DNA of 64,000 bases from Pirellulales bacterium (GTDB taxonomy: Bacteria; Planctomycetota; Planctomycetia; Pirellulales; JAEUIK01): assembly GCA_019636335.1 (NCBI GenBank), contig JAHBXR010000008.1:62001-126000 (forward strand), given 5' to 3'. Every line of letters starts with the position of its first letter. Position 1 is the first letter of the stretch. Positions 1 to 8,063 of this stretch are shown in pieces. Made by a program: the position numbers and the translations under genes. The notes below the pieces were generated by a model that made no database searches, was not told the origin of the DNA, and saw only the letters and a list, made by a program, of their open reading frames with translations.

Positions 1-94
1 TCTCAAGCAGGTAACCCTGCTCGCGGAGCCAGTCGGCCATCGAAGTGAGGATGTGGCGGTCGTCGTCGACGAGCAGCAGCGTGCCCTGTTTCAT
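1..94 (-). CDS. Response regulator, N-terminal fragment (runs off window)
   Basis: Only the first 31 codons lie in the window. The translation opens MKQGTLLLVDDDRHIL, the first strand of a CheY-like receiver domain followed by the Asp-Asp-Asp cluster that binds Mg2+ during phosphotransfer. GAGAAG just upstream of the ATG supports the start. The output domain is beyond position 1, so the regulator class (NtrC-like, OmpR-like or other) cannot be told. It faces away from the NarL-type regulator at 591, so the two probably share the intergenic region between them. Confidence 0.75.
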   Translation of the reverse strand, partial: MKQGTLLLVDDDRHILTSMADWLREQGYLLE

Positions 95-590
95 GGATCT
101 TCTCACCCGGCTGAATTCGGTCCCTGGTCGAGCCGCCTGCGTGCTCGACGGTGCGAAGGGCGCAATCCGGTTTCGGGCCCGGCGTGGCGAGCCGCGAAAC
201 GAGATCAAGCCAATCGCTGGCCGTTCGTTGGGGAGAAGTAACGACAGCGCTTGTCGAAAAATATCTACGTCACACGAGGTTGAGCGTCAACGCGCCGCGC
301 GTCACGGAAACATGAGGAAACGATCTCCACGTAACGCTGGCGTGGGGCGAACGTTATGAGCCCTACAACCGTCATCAACCGATCGGGGAATGGATTCCCC
401 CTGTGACACACCACCCCCCGCTTTTTGGTGGTTCGCCAACGTCGTCTGGGGACTACCACCCGATCTAGGCACGGCCTACTCTACGTGTGAGGGGGCTAAT
501 CTTCCGCCACAGGCGGACTTTGCCGCTGAGCCGATAGGGCTCGATAGGTGAAGATACCTAGACCCCATACTCACTAAGGACGAGGAACGA
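95..590. other. Divergent intergenic region between two response regulators
   Basis: No credible gene was seen in this 496-base stretch. It should hold the promoters of both flanking regulators. Two inverted repeats stand out: GGGGAAT-GG-ATTCCCC at 385-400, and ACCACC/GGTGGT at 410-432 with an 11-base loop. AAGGACGAGG at the right edge is the ribosome binding site of the 591 gene. No convincing -35/-10 pair was identified. Confidence 0.5.
385..400. promoter_or_regulatory. Perfect inverted repeat, possible operator
   Basis: GGGGAAT and ATTCCCC are perfect 7-base arms around a 2-base centre. The site lies between two divergent response-regulator genes, which suits a dimeric regulator. No T-tract follows and the centre is too short for a stable RNA loop, so an operator fits better than a terminator. 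Function is inferred from symmetry and position only. Confidence 0.35.
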
Positions 591-1226
591 ATGGCGATTC
601 GGGTGATGATTGTCGACGACCACGAAGTGGTTCGCTCCGGCCTCCGCAGCCTATTGAGCGACGGCGAAATCGAAGTCGTGGCCGAGGCGGGCAATGGCCA
701 CGAAGCGCTCAGCAAGGCACTCGAGTTGAAGCCCGACGTCATTCTGCTCGATATCCGCATGCCCGAGCGGGACGGGCTCGACGCCCTGGGAGACATCAAG
801 GAGAAGCTCCCCGAGACGCGGATCATCGTCCTCTCGACCTACGACAACCCGACGTATATTGCCCGCGCCATCACGCTGGGGGCCAGCGACTACCTGCTCA
901 AGGGGGCGGGGCGCGACGAGTTGCTGCGGGCGATCAACGCCGTGATGTCCTCGGCCGCGCCGGCGTGGAGCCCCGAGGTGCGCCGCGTGGCGGGCACCTT
1001 GCGCACGACGAGCATGGTCTTCGACGAAGGGGAAATGCCCCTCACCCAGCGCGAGAGCCAAGTGCTGCGCCACGTGGCCCTGGGCCTGAGCAACAAAGAG
1101 ATCGGACAGTCCCTCTCGATCAGCGTCGAAACGGTCAAGGAGCACGTGCAGAACATCCTGCGCAAGATCGAATGCACCGATCGCACGCAGGCCGCCGTCT
1201 GGGCCGTGCGCAAGGGTCTCGTCTGA
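591..1226 (+). CDS. NarL/LuxR-family two-component response regulator
   Basis: The 211-residue product has the standard NarL layout. A receiver domain (about 3-120) carries acidic residues Asp9 and Asp10, phospho-acceptor Asp54 in ILLDIRMP, Thr83 and Lys104. A LuxR-type helix-turn-helix follows (about 148-211; LTQRESQVLRHVALGLSNKE, then SVETVKEHVQNIL). Phosphorylation by a partner histidine kinase, not seen in this window, would allow DNA binding. AAGGACGAGG precedes the ATG. The gene appears monocistronic, since the next gene is convergent. Target genes cannot be predicted. Confidence 0.93.
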   Translation: MAIRVMIVDDHEVVRSGLRSLLSDGEIEVVAEAGNGHEALSKALELKPDVILLDIRMPERDGLDALGDIKEKLPETRIIVLSTYDNPTYIARAITLGASDYLLKGAGRDELLRAINAVMSSAAPAWSPEVRRVAGTLRTTSMVFDEGEMPLTQRESQVLRHVALGLSNKEIGQSLSISVETVKEHVQNILRKIECTDRTQAAVWAVRKGLV

Positions 1227-1284
1227 AACGCCTCGTGCCGGCTGTAGACGAGCACGCGACGCCGCACGAGTTGCGACGCGTTCT

Positions 1285-3060
1285 CTAGGGCGACTTCTTC
1301 AGACCGGGAAGCGGCTGCTCTTCGGTCTCGCGACGAGCGTGATCGCCCCCGAGCAGGGCACCTGGCCCCAGAAAGGCGTTCTGGGCTCCGTCGATGACGA
1401 CGTGCGTGGTCTTGGCTTGCTTGCCGGCCGAGACACTCTCGACGCGCGACGAGCCGTGCAGGCCGTGGATGCGGTCTCCCGGTTTCAAGTCGGCCGCCGC
1501 GATCCAGCCACGCCCCACTACCCAAAAACGTTGTATGGGCGTGGCATCGAGCTCGTTCTCTGCAATGCGCAGCGTAACCACCTCATGCGCATCGGCGGTG
1601 TGCGAGACGAATAGCACCGGCTGGAAGGTCAATTCGCCCGTGGCGGGATTTTGCGAAAGCGCACGATCGCCGACGAGCAGCTCTTCGATCGGAATCGCAC
1701 CCCGCTCGGTTTGTATCTTGGCGCCGAACGCCGCTTCGCATGTCGGACAGGCGACCGATTCTTGTTTGCGCTGAAACGTGGCATGGATCTGCTTCTCGCC
1801 GCGCGGCGTGCTGTAGGCACCATACCACGCCTGCCACCAGGCGTAGGGATCATGGCCGAGATCCGCTTTCAACAATCGCTGCAGTACCCAGATCACGCGG
1901 GAATTGATCTCGGCAATCGACTCGTTGGCCCTGGCGACGGCCTGCTGCTCGGCGCCGAGATCGCGCTCCATCTTCCCGTGCGCGAGATAGTGGTTGAACC
2001 GCATCGCGAGATTGTTGCCCACCTCGCTACGGGCGGCAGACTCGAGCTTCGCTTGCGGGTAGTAATCGAGATCCGACACGAAAAAGTACCGGCTGTTCGA
2101 TCCTTCGCGATAGAAGAGGTGCCGCACGTATAATCGCCCCACCGGCGAGACCATGTAGTCGATGCGATCTTCGATCTGTGTGCTCAGCAGATCGAGCAAG
2201 GGAGGCACCGTTTCGCGTTCCGAGCGCCTGGCCAAATGCGCGGCCGCCGCCAGCCGCACGTCCATCGAGGGAGAGAAAGCCGCGAAGCGTCCCAGCGACG
2301 CGGACACCACCGGCCCTTCGAGCTGCATGCAAACGTCGAGCACCGGTTGCACGAGATTCAACTCGTCTCCGGCAAAGGTCCATTCCAGGGCCTCGATGGC
2401 CGACGCCTCTTGAATGCCGCGCAATTGGTCGAGCGCTTTGGTTCGCTTGGATGGCTCGGGACTCTTCAGCCCGGTGCGAATGGCCACGGCGATCGGTTGC
2501 CAGCGCTCGAAGGCACGGCGGCGCGCTTCGAGTTCCTTTTTTTGCTCGGCAAGTCCGCTCTGGCGGATCCAGTTTCCGCCGATGCGCAAATAGCCCAACT
2601 CGCGACGCGCCACCGCATGGCCGGGATCGAGCGTGAGCACGCTCGTCAGATGGGCCTTGCGCTGAGCCTCGAGACCGTGGCGCTCACACCAGCGAGCCAG
2701 TTGAAGCTGTGCCGCCACGGTCGCGGCCGAGGCGTCGCGTCGGCGATAATACTCGAGCAGCGTGGGATTCTCGGCCGCCGACCCACGCGCGTGCTTGAGA
2801 TCGAGCCAGCCCCCCTCCTGCCGCACGAAGCCGGCCTGCCAGCGGGCCGGGGCAAAATCGGGAAAGCGACGGATCGCCTCGTCCAACAGTTGCCGACGGC
2901 CGGCCTCGTCTCCTTGCACCTCGTGCGAGAGGGCCTCATCGACCAGACGCGCCGCCTCCAACTCATCGCTGGTTTGCTGGGCGACCGCGGCGGGCAACAC
3001 CAGCCACGACAATCCGCACCACAACAGCGCGTGCGCGCGACAGAGCCTGCGAACACTCAT
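1285..3060 (-). CDS. Secreted TPR/HEAT-like repeat protein with C-terminal Hint domain
   Basis: The start was placed at the ATG giving MSVRRLCRAHALLW, a clear signal peptide ending near AVAQQ, with GAGAGGGGG upstream; the longer frame has no such signal. The 591-residue product has helical repeats after the signal (TPR-like, about 30-200; HEAT-like, about 230-330). It ends in a Hint module of roughly 140 residues beginning CPTCEAAFGAKIQTERGAIP and containing VGDRALSQNPATGELTFQPV and RFWVVGRGW. In Hint domains the first Cys starts an N-S acyl shift. The usual His of the TxxH region is replaced (TPIQRFW), so splicing or cleavage may be lost. Similar helical-repeat/Hint proteins are common in planctomycetes; function unknown. 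Confidence 0.8.
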   Translation of the reverse strand: MSVRRLCRAHALLWCGLSWLVLPAAVAQQTSDELEAARLVDEALSHEVQGDEAGRRQLLDEAIRRFPDFAPARWQAGFVRQEGGWLDLKHARGSAAENPTLLEYYRRRDASAATVAAQLQLARWCERHGLEAQRKAHLTSVLTLDPGHAVARRELGYLRIGGNWIRQSGLAEQKKELEARRRAFERWQPIAVAIRTGLKSPEPSKRTKALDQLRGIQEASAIEALEWTFAGDELNLVQPVLDVCMQLEGPVVSASLGRFAAFSPSMDVRLAAAAHLARRSERETVPPLLDLLSTQIEDRIDYMVSPVGRLYVRHLFYREGSNSRYFFVSDLDYYPQAKLESAARSEVGNNLAMRFNHYLAHGKMERDLGAEQQAVARANESIAEINSRVIWVLQRLLKADLGHDPYAWWQAWYGAYSTPRGEKQIHATFQRKQESVACPTCEAAFGAKIQTERGAIPIEELLVGDRALSQNPATGELTFQPVLFVSHTADAHEVVTLRIAENELDATPIQRFWVVGRGWIAAADLKPGDRIHGLHGSSRVESVSAGKQAKTTHVVIDGAQNAFLGPGALLGGDHARRETEEQPLPGLKKSP

Positions 3061-3185
3061 GCGACGCCCCCTCTCGTTCCGCAGCAGAATGCTGGTATTT
3101 CGAACGGTCCCTTCCGCGCGCATTGTCGTCCGCGGCGGCGCCCCTTGCAACGCATTCTTCCGAGGGCTGGAGAAACACCCAGACG

Positions 3186-5450
3186 TTAGCCCTGCTTGTG
3201 CTGCATGGCCGCGCACACCCGGGGGGGCGACATCGGCAGTTCGAACATCCGCGTGCCCGCGGCACGGTAGACCGCCGCCGCGACCGCCGCCGGCGGAGCC
3301 ACGATCGGCGTCTCGCCCACGCCACGCACGCCGAACGGGTGCGAGGGATTGGGCACCTCGACGATGATTGTTTCGATCATCGGCAGATCGAGCGCCGTCG
3401 GCATGCGGTAATCGAGATAGCTGGCGTTCGTCATGCGGTTCTGATCGTCGTACAGGTACTCTTCGTTGAGCGCCCAGCCGATCCCCTGCGCGACGCCCCC
3501 CTGCATCTGTCCTTCGACATAGCTGGGATGAATCGCGCGGCCGGCGTCCTGGGCGATCGTGTACCGCAGCACGGTCACCTTGCCCGTCTCGGGATCGATC
3601 TCGACGTCGGCCAGGTGGGTAGCGAAGCCGTTCGTATTCTCTTCGCGATCGACCGCCCCGCGGCCGACGACGGGGCCCCCCGTCTTGTGCAACTGCTCGG
3701 CCAGTTCCTTGAACGTGATCGACTTGCCTTTGGCCAGGTACTTATCGCCTTCGCACGTGACGTCGGCGGCGGCGCACTCCCACAGGAAGGCGGCGCGCTC
3801 GCACATTTGCCGCTGGATATCGAGGGCCGCCTCGTGCGCCGCCATACCGGTGGCGTACGTGACGCGGCTGCCTCCCGTGACGTCGGTGTAGCCGACGCTA
3901 TCGGTGTCGACGACGCGCGGAATGACGTCCTCGGCGGCAATGCCGAGCGTCTCGGCCAGTTGCATGGCGACCGAAGTGCGCGTGCCGCCGATATCGGTCG
4001 AGCCTTCGATCAGCGTGACGGTGCCGTCGGCGTTCACATTCGCGGCGGCACTCGACTTGAGCCCGATATTGAACCAGAATCCGCAGGCCACGCCCCGGCC
4101 GCGATAGGGACCTGCCAGCTTCGAGCGGTAGTGCTCGCTCTGCTTGACCGCCTCGAGCGTTTCGATGAGGCCCACCTTGGGATAGACCGGGCCATCGACG
4201 CGGCGTGTCCCTTCCTTCGCCGCGTTCTTGAGGCGGAAGTCGATCGGGTCGATGCCCAGGCGTTCGGCCAGCTCGTCGATGACCGATTCACAGGCAAAGG
4301 CCGCTTGTGTGGCGCCGGGCGCGCGGTACGCCGCCGACTTCGGCTTGTTCATCACCACGTCGTAGCCGTCGACCTTGGCGTTTTCCAACTCATAGCAACT
4401 GAAGACGCACATGCAGCCGGGGTTGATCACGCCGCCCGGAAATGCGCCAGCGTCGTACGCCAGATACGCCTCGGCCGCGGTGAGCTTACCGTCTTTCTTA
4501 GCGCCGATCTTCATCCGCATGAAGGAGCCGGGCGTGGGGCCGGTCCCCTCGAACACGTCTTGCCGCGACATGGTCATCTTCACCGGACGGCCCGTCTTGC
4601 GGCTCAACAGCGCTGCCACCGGTTCGAGATAGACCGTGATCTTGCCGCCGAATCCGCCGCCGATCTCCGTCGGCACGACGGTTACCTTCGAGACCGGAAT
4701 CTGCAGCAGCTCGGCCGTCTGCTGCCGCGCCGTGAAGGAGCCCTGCGTCGAGGTCCAGACCGTGAGATGTCCCTCTTCGTTCCACAGCGCCGTGGCGGCG
4801 TGCGGCTCGATGTAGCCTTGATGCACGGTCGCCGTGCGGAACTCGCGCTCGACGACGACGTCGGCCTCGGCAAAGCCCTTCTTGATGTCGCCAATTTCGA
4901 ATTGGAGATGAACGCCGACGTTCGTCTCCTCCTCCCCCTTCTTCCCGAGTTCGTCGGTGCGCAGGTCGCCGTGCAAGATGGGCGCGCCCGGCTGCATCGC
5001 GTCGAGCACCCAGGTGACGGACGGCAGCGGCTCGTAGTCGACCTTGATGAGCGACAGGGCCTCTTCGGCCACATGGGGAGAAACGGCCGCCACGGCGGCC
5101 ACGGCGTGCCCTTTATACAGGGCTTTGTCCCGAGCCAGGCAGTTCGCGCTCAGATGAGCGAGGTTCACGGCTCCTTCGCCCAACTCGGCGATGCGGCTGG
5201 CCGCGTCGGGAAAATCGTGACCCGTGATGACCCCAAGCACGCCCGGCAGCTTCTGGGCCGCCGAGGTGTCGATCGATTTGATCTTCGCGTGCGCGTGGGG
5301 ACTGCGCAAGATACGGCCGTGGATGAGACCGGCCATTTGCACGTCGGCGCCGTAAATGGCGCGGCCGGTCACCTTGTCGGCGCCGTCGTGCCGCACGGGG
5401 CGAGTGCCGATCACCTTATACGACTTCTCGGATTCGGCGTCCCGTTTCAT
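3186..5450 (-). CDS. Xanthine dehydrogenase-family molybdopterin-binding (large) subunit
   Basis: This 754-residue protein is the catalytic subunit of a molybdenum hydroxylase. An aldehyde oxidase/xanthine dehydrogenase a/b hammerhead domain (about 11-130, VTGRAIYGADV) precedes the Mo-cofactor domains. Visible motifs are EIGGGFGGK (262-270), AYRAPGATQAAFACE (374-388) and the near-C-terminal GVGETP with Glu713, the position of the catalytic glutamate in the family. The ATG overlaps the stop of the 2Fe-2S gene by four bases (ATGA), so translation is probably coupled. The substrate (purine, aldehyde, CO or other heterocycle) cannot be read; the CO dehydrogenase active-site loop was not recognised. 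Confidence 0.93.
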   Translation of the reverse strand: MKRDAESEKSYKVIGTRPVRHDGADKVTGRAIYGADVQMAGLIHGRILRSPHAHAKIKSIDTSAAQKLPGVLGVITGHDFPDAASRIAELGEGAVNLAHLSANCLARDKALYKGHAVAAVAAVSPHVAEEALSLIKVDYEPLPSVTWVLDAMQPGAPILHGDLRTDELGKKGEEETNVGVHLQFEIGDIKKGFAEADVVVEREFRTATVHQGYIEPHAATALWNEEGHLTVWTSTQGSFTARQQTAELLQIPVSKVTVVPTEIGGGFGGKITVYLEPVAALLSRKTGRPVKMTMSRQDVFEGTGPTPGSFMRMKIGAKKDGKLTAAEAYLAYDAGAFPGGVINPGCMCVFSCYELENAKVDGYDVVMNKPKSAAYRAPGATQAAFACESVIDELAERLGIDPIDFRLKNAAKEGTRRVDGPVYPKVGLIETLEAVKQSEHYRSKLAGPYRGRGVACGFWFNIGLKSSAAANVNADGTVTLIEGSTDIGGTRTSVAMQLAETLGIAAEDVIPRVVDTDSVGYTDVTGGSRVTYATGMAAHEAALDIQRQMCERAAFLWECAAADVTCEGDKYLAKGKSITFKELAEQLHKTGGPVVGRGAVDREENTNGFATHLADVEIDPETGKVTVLRYTIAQDAGRAIHPSYVEGQMQGGVAQGIGWALNEEYLYDDQNRMTNASYLDYRMPTALDLPMIETIIVEVPNPSHPFGVRGVGETPIVAPPAAVAAAVYRAAGTRMFELPMSPPRVCAAMQHKQG

Positions 5451-5935
5451 CGCGCAACTCCCTCGTTGACTTGTTCGGCGGCCGCTTGCACGGCGCGGAT
5501 GATCTTGTCGTAACCGGTGCAACGGCAGAGATTGCCCGCCAGGTGGAAGCGAATGTCGTGCTCGCTGGGATGCGGGTCGCGATCCAACAGCGCCTTGGCG
5601 GCCATGAGGAAGCCCGGCGTGCAGATGCCACACTGCAAGGCGGCCCCTTCCAGGAAGCACTGCTGCAACGGGTGCAACTGTGCATCGCAGGCGAGCCCTT
5701 CGATCGTCGTGATCGCCGCCCCTTCCGCCTCGACCCCCAGCACCAGGCACGAGTCGACCGGCACGCCGTCGACGAGCACCGTGCAGGCGCCGCAATTTCC
5801 GTTGTTGCAGCCTTCCTTCGACCCGGTCAGCCGCAGCACGTCGCGCAACACCTCAAGCAGACTCTGCCGCGGCTCGCACAAGAACTCGACCGGCTCGCCA
5901 TTGATCGTCGTCGTAACGTGGGTTTTCTTGGCCAC
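5447..5935 (-). CDS. (2Fe-2S)-binding small subunit of molybdenum hydroxylase
   Basis: The 162-residue electron-transfer subunit has two iron-sulfur modules. The plant-ferredoxin-like N-terminal cluster is shown by GCNNGNCGACTVLVDG and the following Cys of DSC. The helical [2Fe-2S]-binding domain is shown by CGICTPGF and NLCRCTGY. Electrons would pass from the Mo site through both clusters to FAD in the neighbouring subunit. Length and motif spacing are typical of CoxS/XdhC-like subunits. It is the middle gene of the operon, sharing ATGA with the large subunit and separated from the FAD gene by a hairpin-forming repeat. Confidence 0.95.
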   Translation of the reverse strand: MAKKTHVTTTINGEPVEFLCEPRQSLLEVLRDVLRLTGSKEGCNNGNCGACTVLVDGVPVDSCLVLGVEAEGAAITTIEGLACDAQLHPLQQCFLEGAALQCGICTPGFLMAAKALLDRDPHPSEHDIRFHLAGNLCRCTGYDKIIRAVQAAAEQVNEGVAR

Positions 5936-5956
5936 GGAATGCCTTTTTTTTAGTGG

Positions 5957-6057
5957 GCAGGGGTCAGTGGTCAGTGGGCAGTTGTTCGTATTTGAGGTCA
6001 GTGGATGTTTCGGGCGTTTTCACATCCGCCCACTGGCCACTAACCACTGGCCCCTGC
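5957..6057. repeat. Long imperfect inverted repeat inside the molybdenum hydroxylase operon
   Basis: Two 25-base arms (5957-5981 and 6033-6057) match in reverse complement at 22 of 25 positions, with about 50 bases between them. The core GTCAGTGGTCAGTGGG recurs at 47055-47074. The right arm extends into the last codons of the FAD subunit gene. The element would form a hairpin in the operon mRNA and could alter the relative amounts of subunits. It looks like a dispersed intergenic repeat, not a classical terminator. Confidence 0.7.
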
Positions 6058-6918
6058 TCTCTCAACGGCCTTGGCCAGCGCCCGCTTGATCAACACGCCG
6101 ACCAGGTGCGTGCGATAGTCGGCCGGGCCGCGGCGATCGCTGATCGGAGTGGCAATCTTCTTCGCCAACTCGCCTGCCTCGGCGTAGGTCTTCTCGTCGG
6201 TCGGCTTGCCGGCGAGCCACGTGCTCGCCTCTTCGGCCAACAGCGGCGTCGGCGCGACGGCCGCCAGCCCGATCCGCGCTTCTTCGATCTTGTTGCCCGC
6301 GTCGTTCAATCGCACCCACACCCCCGCCCCCACGACGGCGATGTCCATCTCGTTGCGCGGGATGAAACGGAGGTAGGCGCTGCCCGAGCGTGCGACCGGC
6401 GCGGGAAACTTGAGTGCCACGAGGAACTCGCCCCGACCGAGCACGTTGCGACCGGGCGCGGTGCAGAACTTCTCGACCGGTACGTCGCGCACCCCCTGTG
6501 GACCGGCGATCTCGGCCACGGCTGCCAAGGCGATCAGCGAGGGGATCGAATCGGCCGCCGGCGACGAGTTGCACAAGTTACCGCCGATCGAGGCCCGACC
6601 CTGAATCTGCCAGCCGCCGATCAAGCTTGCCGAGTCGATCAGGGCGGGATAGGCCTGCTTGAGGGCCTCGTCGCCGTAGATCTGGTAGCAGGAGGTGGCC
6701 GCGCCGAGGCGCAGGCCTCGTTTCGCGTCGAACTCGTAGCGCACCAGCTCGGGAATCTTCTTCACGTCGACCACCAGGTCGGCCGAACGGAGCCCTTCGC
6801 GAAGCTGCACGATGATGTCGGTGCCACCGGCCAGCACCCGGGCGCGATCTCCCTGCGCGGCCAGCAGGCTGACCGCCTCGTCGACGGTACTGGCCGCCGC
6901 GTAATCGAAATCTTTCAA
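6040..6918 (-). CDS. FAD-binding (medium) subunit of molybdenum hydroxylase
   Basis: The product is about 292 residues if translation starts at the TTG giving MKDFDYAAASTVDEAVSLL, the usual beginning of CoxM/CutM-type subunits, with AGGA upstream. A GTG 51 bases further upstream is possible but lacks a ribosome binding site. The FAD-binding domain shows VLAGGTDIIVQLREG and GRASIGGNLCNSSPAAD, both flavin-contact loops of the family, followed by a CO dehydrogenase flavoprotein C-terminal domain. It is first in the FAD / 2Fe-2S / Mo operon. Its final codons lie in the right arm of the inverted repeat at 5957-6057. Confidence 0.9.
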   Translation of the reverse strand: MKDFDYAAASTVDEAVSLLAAQGDRARVLAGGTDIIVQLREGLRSADLVVDVKKIPELVRYEFDAKRGLRLGAATSCYQIYGDEALKQAYPALIDSASLIGGWQIQGRASIGGNLCNSSPAADSIPSLIALAAVAEIAGPQGVRDVPVEKFCTAPGRNVLGRGEFLVALKFPAPVARSGSAYLRFIPRNEMDIAVVGAGVWVRLNDAGNKIEEARIGLAAVAPTPLLAEEASTWLAGKPTDEKTYAEAGELAKKIATPISDRRGPADYRTHLVGVLIKRALAKAVERAGASG

Positions 6919-7080
6919 GGTAGCGGTATCCTGCACGAAGCCTGATCTGCCCAAGCTGCCACGACGCACGAAACAGCAAGTATACCGGCTGCGCGAGGGA
7001 GGGTGTCAAGCAGCCGAAAGACGGGGAATAGAGCTCGGCCATCGGCGGTTGCGACGGCCACATCCGGTTAGAATGCGAGC

Positions 7081-7254
7081 ATGGCCGAAGACAACCCTTA
7101 CCAAACGCCGCTCGAACAGGCAGACGCCGCGGAGTCGCCGTCGTACGATGCCGACCCTTCACGCGGCATCGTGATCGAGAAGTTCATTGCCATCGTGATC
7201 GTGGTAACGTTGTTAGTATCCCTTGTCGCTGCGGTACCGCGGATGCTGATGTGA
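7081..7254 (+). CDS. Small single-pass membrane protein with N-terminal NPYQTP motif
   Basis: A 57-codon gene begins MAEDNPYQTPLEQADAAE. A polar region is followed by one hydrophobic segment (about 35-53, FIAIVIVVTLLVSLVAAV) and a very short tail. The next gene, nine bases downstream, starts with the related MRENPYDAP, so the pair look like paralogues with a shared N-terminal tag. Short membrane proteins starting with an NPYxxP-type motif recur in planctomycetes (recalled, not searched); their role is unknown. The ribosome binding site is weak. Confidence 0.6.
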   Translation: MAEDNPYQTPLEQADAAESPSYDADPSRGIVIEKFIAIVIVVTLLVSLVAAVPRMLM

Positions 7255-7263
7255 GAGGCTGTC

Positions 7264-7632
7264 ATGCGCGAAAACCCTTACGACGCGCCAGCAGCCGAGC
7301 AGAGCGACAAGCTGCAGGCGTCGTTACGCCGTCAACTTCGCGCCATATCCCATTTGGTGACGTTGCTCTTGGGACTAGGGTTCATCGTTCTTGGAATCGT
7401 GGGAGCCTGGGTTCTTGTTCGGATCGCAGTCGACCTCACACCCGGCGATAGCGAACAGAAATGGGAATCCATCTTCGTCGCGATCATGTCGCCTGCGGAC
7501 CGGCAGACACTGCTCCTGATTGCCGTCATTGCCGGTGCCTTCGCGGCTTGTTCGTATCTGGCGATGCGGAAACTCGGGCCTCCAAGAGACCATACTCACC
7601 CGGCGGAAATGGATGCGTCACCCCCGCGTTGA
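7264..7632 (+). CDS. Two-pass membrane protein with N-terminal NPYDAP motif
   Basis: The 122-residue product opens MRENPYDAPAAEQSDK, echoing the gene just upstream. It has two hydrophobic segments (about 31-56 and 81-100) separated by a short loop, and a His/Pro-rich tail. GAGAGGC precedes the ATG. The nine-base gap and shared tag suggest a two-gene operon. No enzymatic motif is visible. With both ends polar, the short N-terminal tag probably sits in the cytoplasm, but topology is a guess. Confidence 0.65.
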   Translation: MRENPYDAPAAEQSDKLQASLRRQLRAISHLVTLLLGLGFIVLGIVGAWVLVRIAVDLTPGDSEQKWESIFVAIMSPADRQTLLLIAVIAGAFAACSYLAMRKLGPPRDHTHPAEMDASPPR

Positions 7633-7774
7633 CCCGGCCCCCTTGGCCGTGGTACAAGGGCTAACTTGCACCTGGGCCAGTTGGGCGTTCCAGGGGATGC
7701 GGCGGCCTGAGCAGTGGGGCTCGGCGGCCCCCCGTCCGGCACCAAATCAAACTCTCTTAGCCAGGAGTCCACGC

Positions 7775-7963
7775 GTGAGTGGTATCAGCGATCGTCATCA
7801 AGAGATCAAGCGACGCCGTCATCGCCGCAAGAAGCTGGCCAAGTACAAGCTGAAGCTCGCCAAGGCCACCGTCTCGGAAAAGCACATGATGGCCGAGAAG
7901 CTCCGCCAGCTCACCCCAGGCGCCGAGGTCATCATCGGCAACTGGAACCTCGACGAACGCTAG
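7775..7963 (+). CDS. Small highly basic protein, DUF6800-like
   Basis: The start was set at a GTG because AGGAG sits exactly seven bases upstream; a longer frame would begin in sequence with no coding character. The 62-residue product is MSGISDRHQEIKRRRHRRKK followed by a Lys-rich amphipathic stretch and TPGAEVIIGNWNLDER. The composition suggests RNA or ribosome binding. It resembles the small planctomycete family catalogued as DUF6800, recalled from memory. No partner is evident from context. Confidence 0.6.
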   Translation: MSGISDRHQEIKRRRHRRKKLAKYKLKLAKATVSEKHMMAEKLRQLTPGAEVIIGNWNLDER

Positions 7964-7970
7964 GCGTCTT

Positions 7971-8050
7971 GTAGGTCAGGTACCCCGTACCTGACAATCT
8001 GTCGAGTTCGCCATGTCGCACCATTGTCAGGTACGGCGTACCTGACCTAC
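7971..8050. repeat. Compound palindrome (palindromes nested in an inverted repeat)
   Basis: Left arm 7971-7998 and right arm 8023-8050 are 28 bases each and match in reverse complement at 27 positions, with a 24-base spacer. Each arm is itself nearly palindromic (GTCAGGTAC next to GTACCTGAC), so either two small hairpins or one long one could form. It sits between convergent genes ending at 7963 and 8064 and could terminate both transcripts. Its GTAGGTC...GACCTAC ends recur at 42917-42949, suggesting a repeat family. Confidence 0.75.
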
Positions 8051-8063
8051 GCGCGATCGTGGC

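Noticed and set aside
1285-1740. Intein in a host protein
   Set aside because: The Hint module is at the C-terminal end with no C-extein and no endonuclease domain, so a stand-alone Hint fits better than an intein.
3123-5513. 796-codon open frame on the plus strand
   Set aside because: It lies antisense to the molybdenum hydroxylase large subunit, whose motifs (GGGFGGK, GVGE) are clear. The plus-strand translation is His/Arg-rich with no domain.
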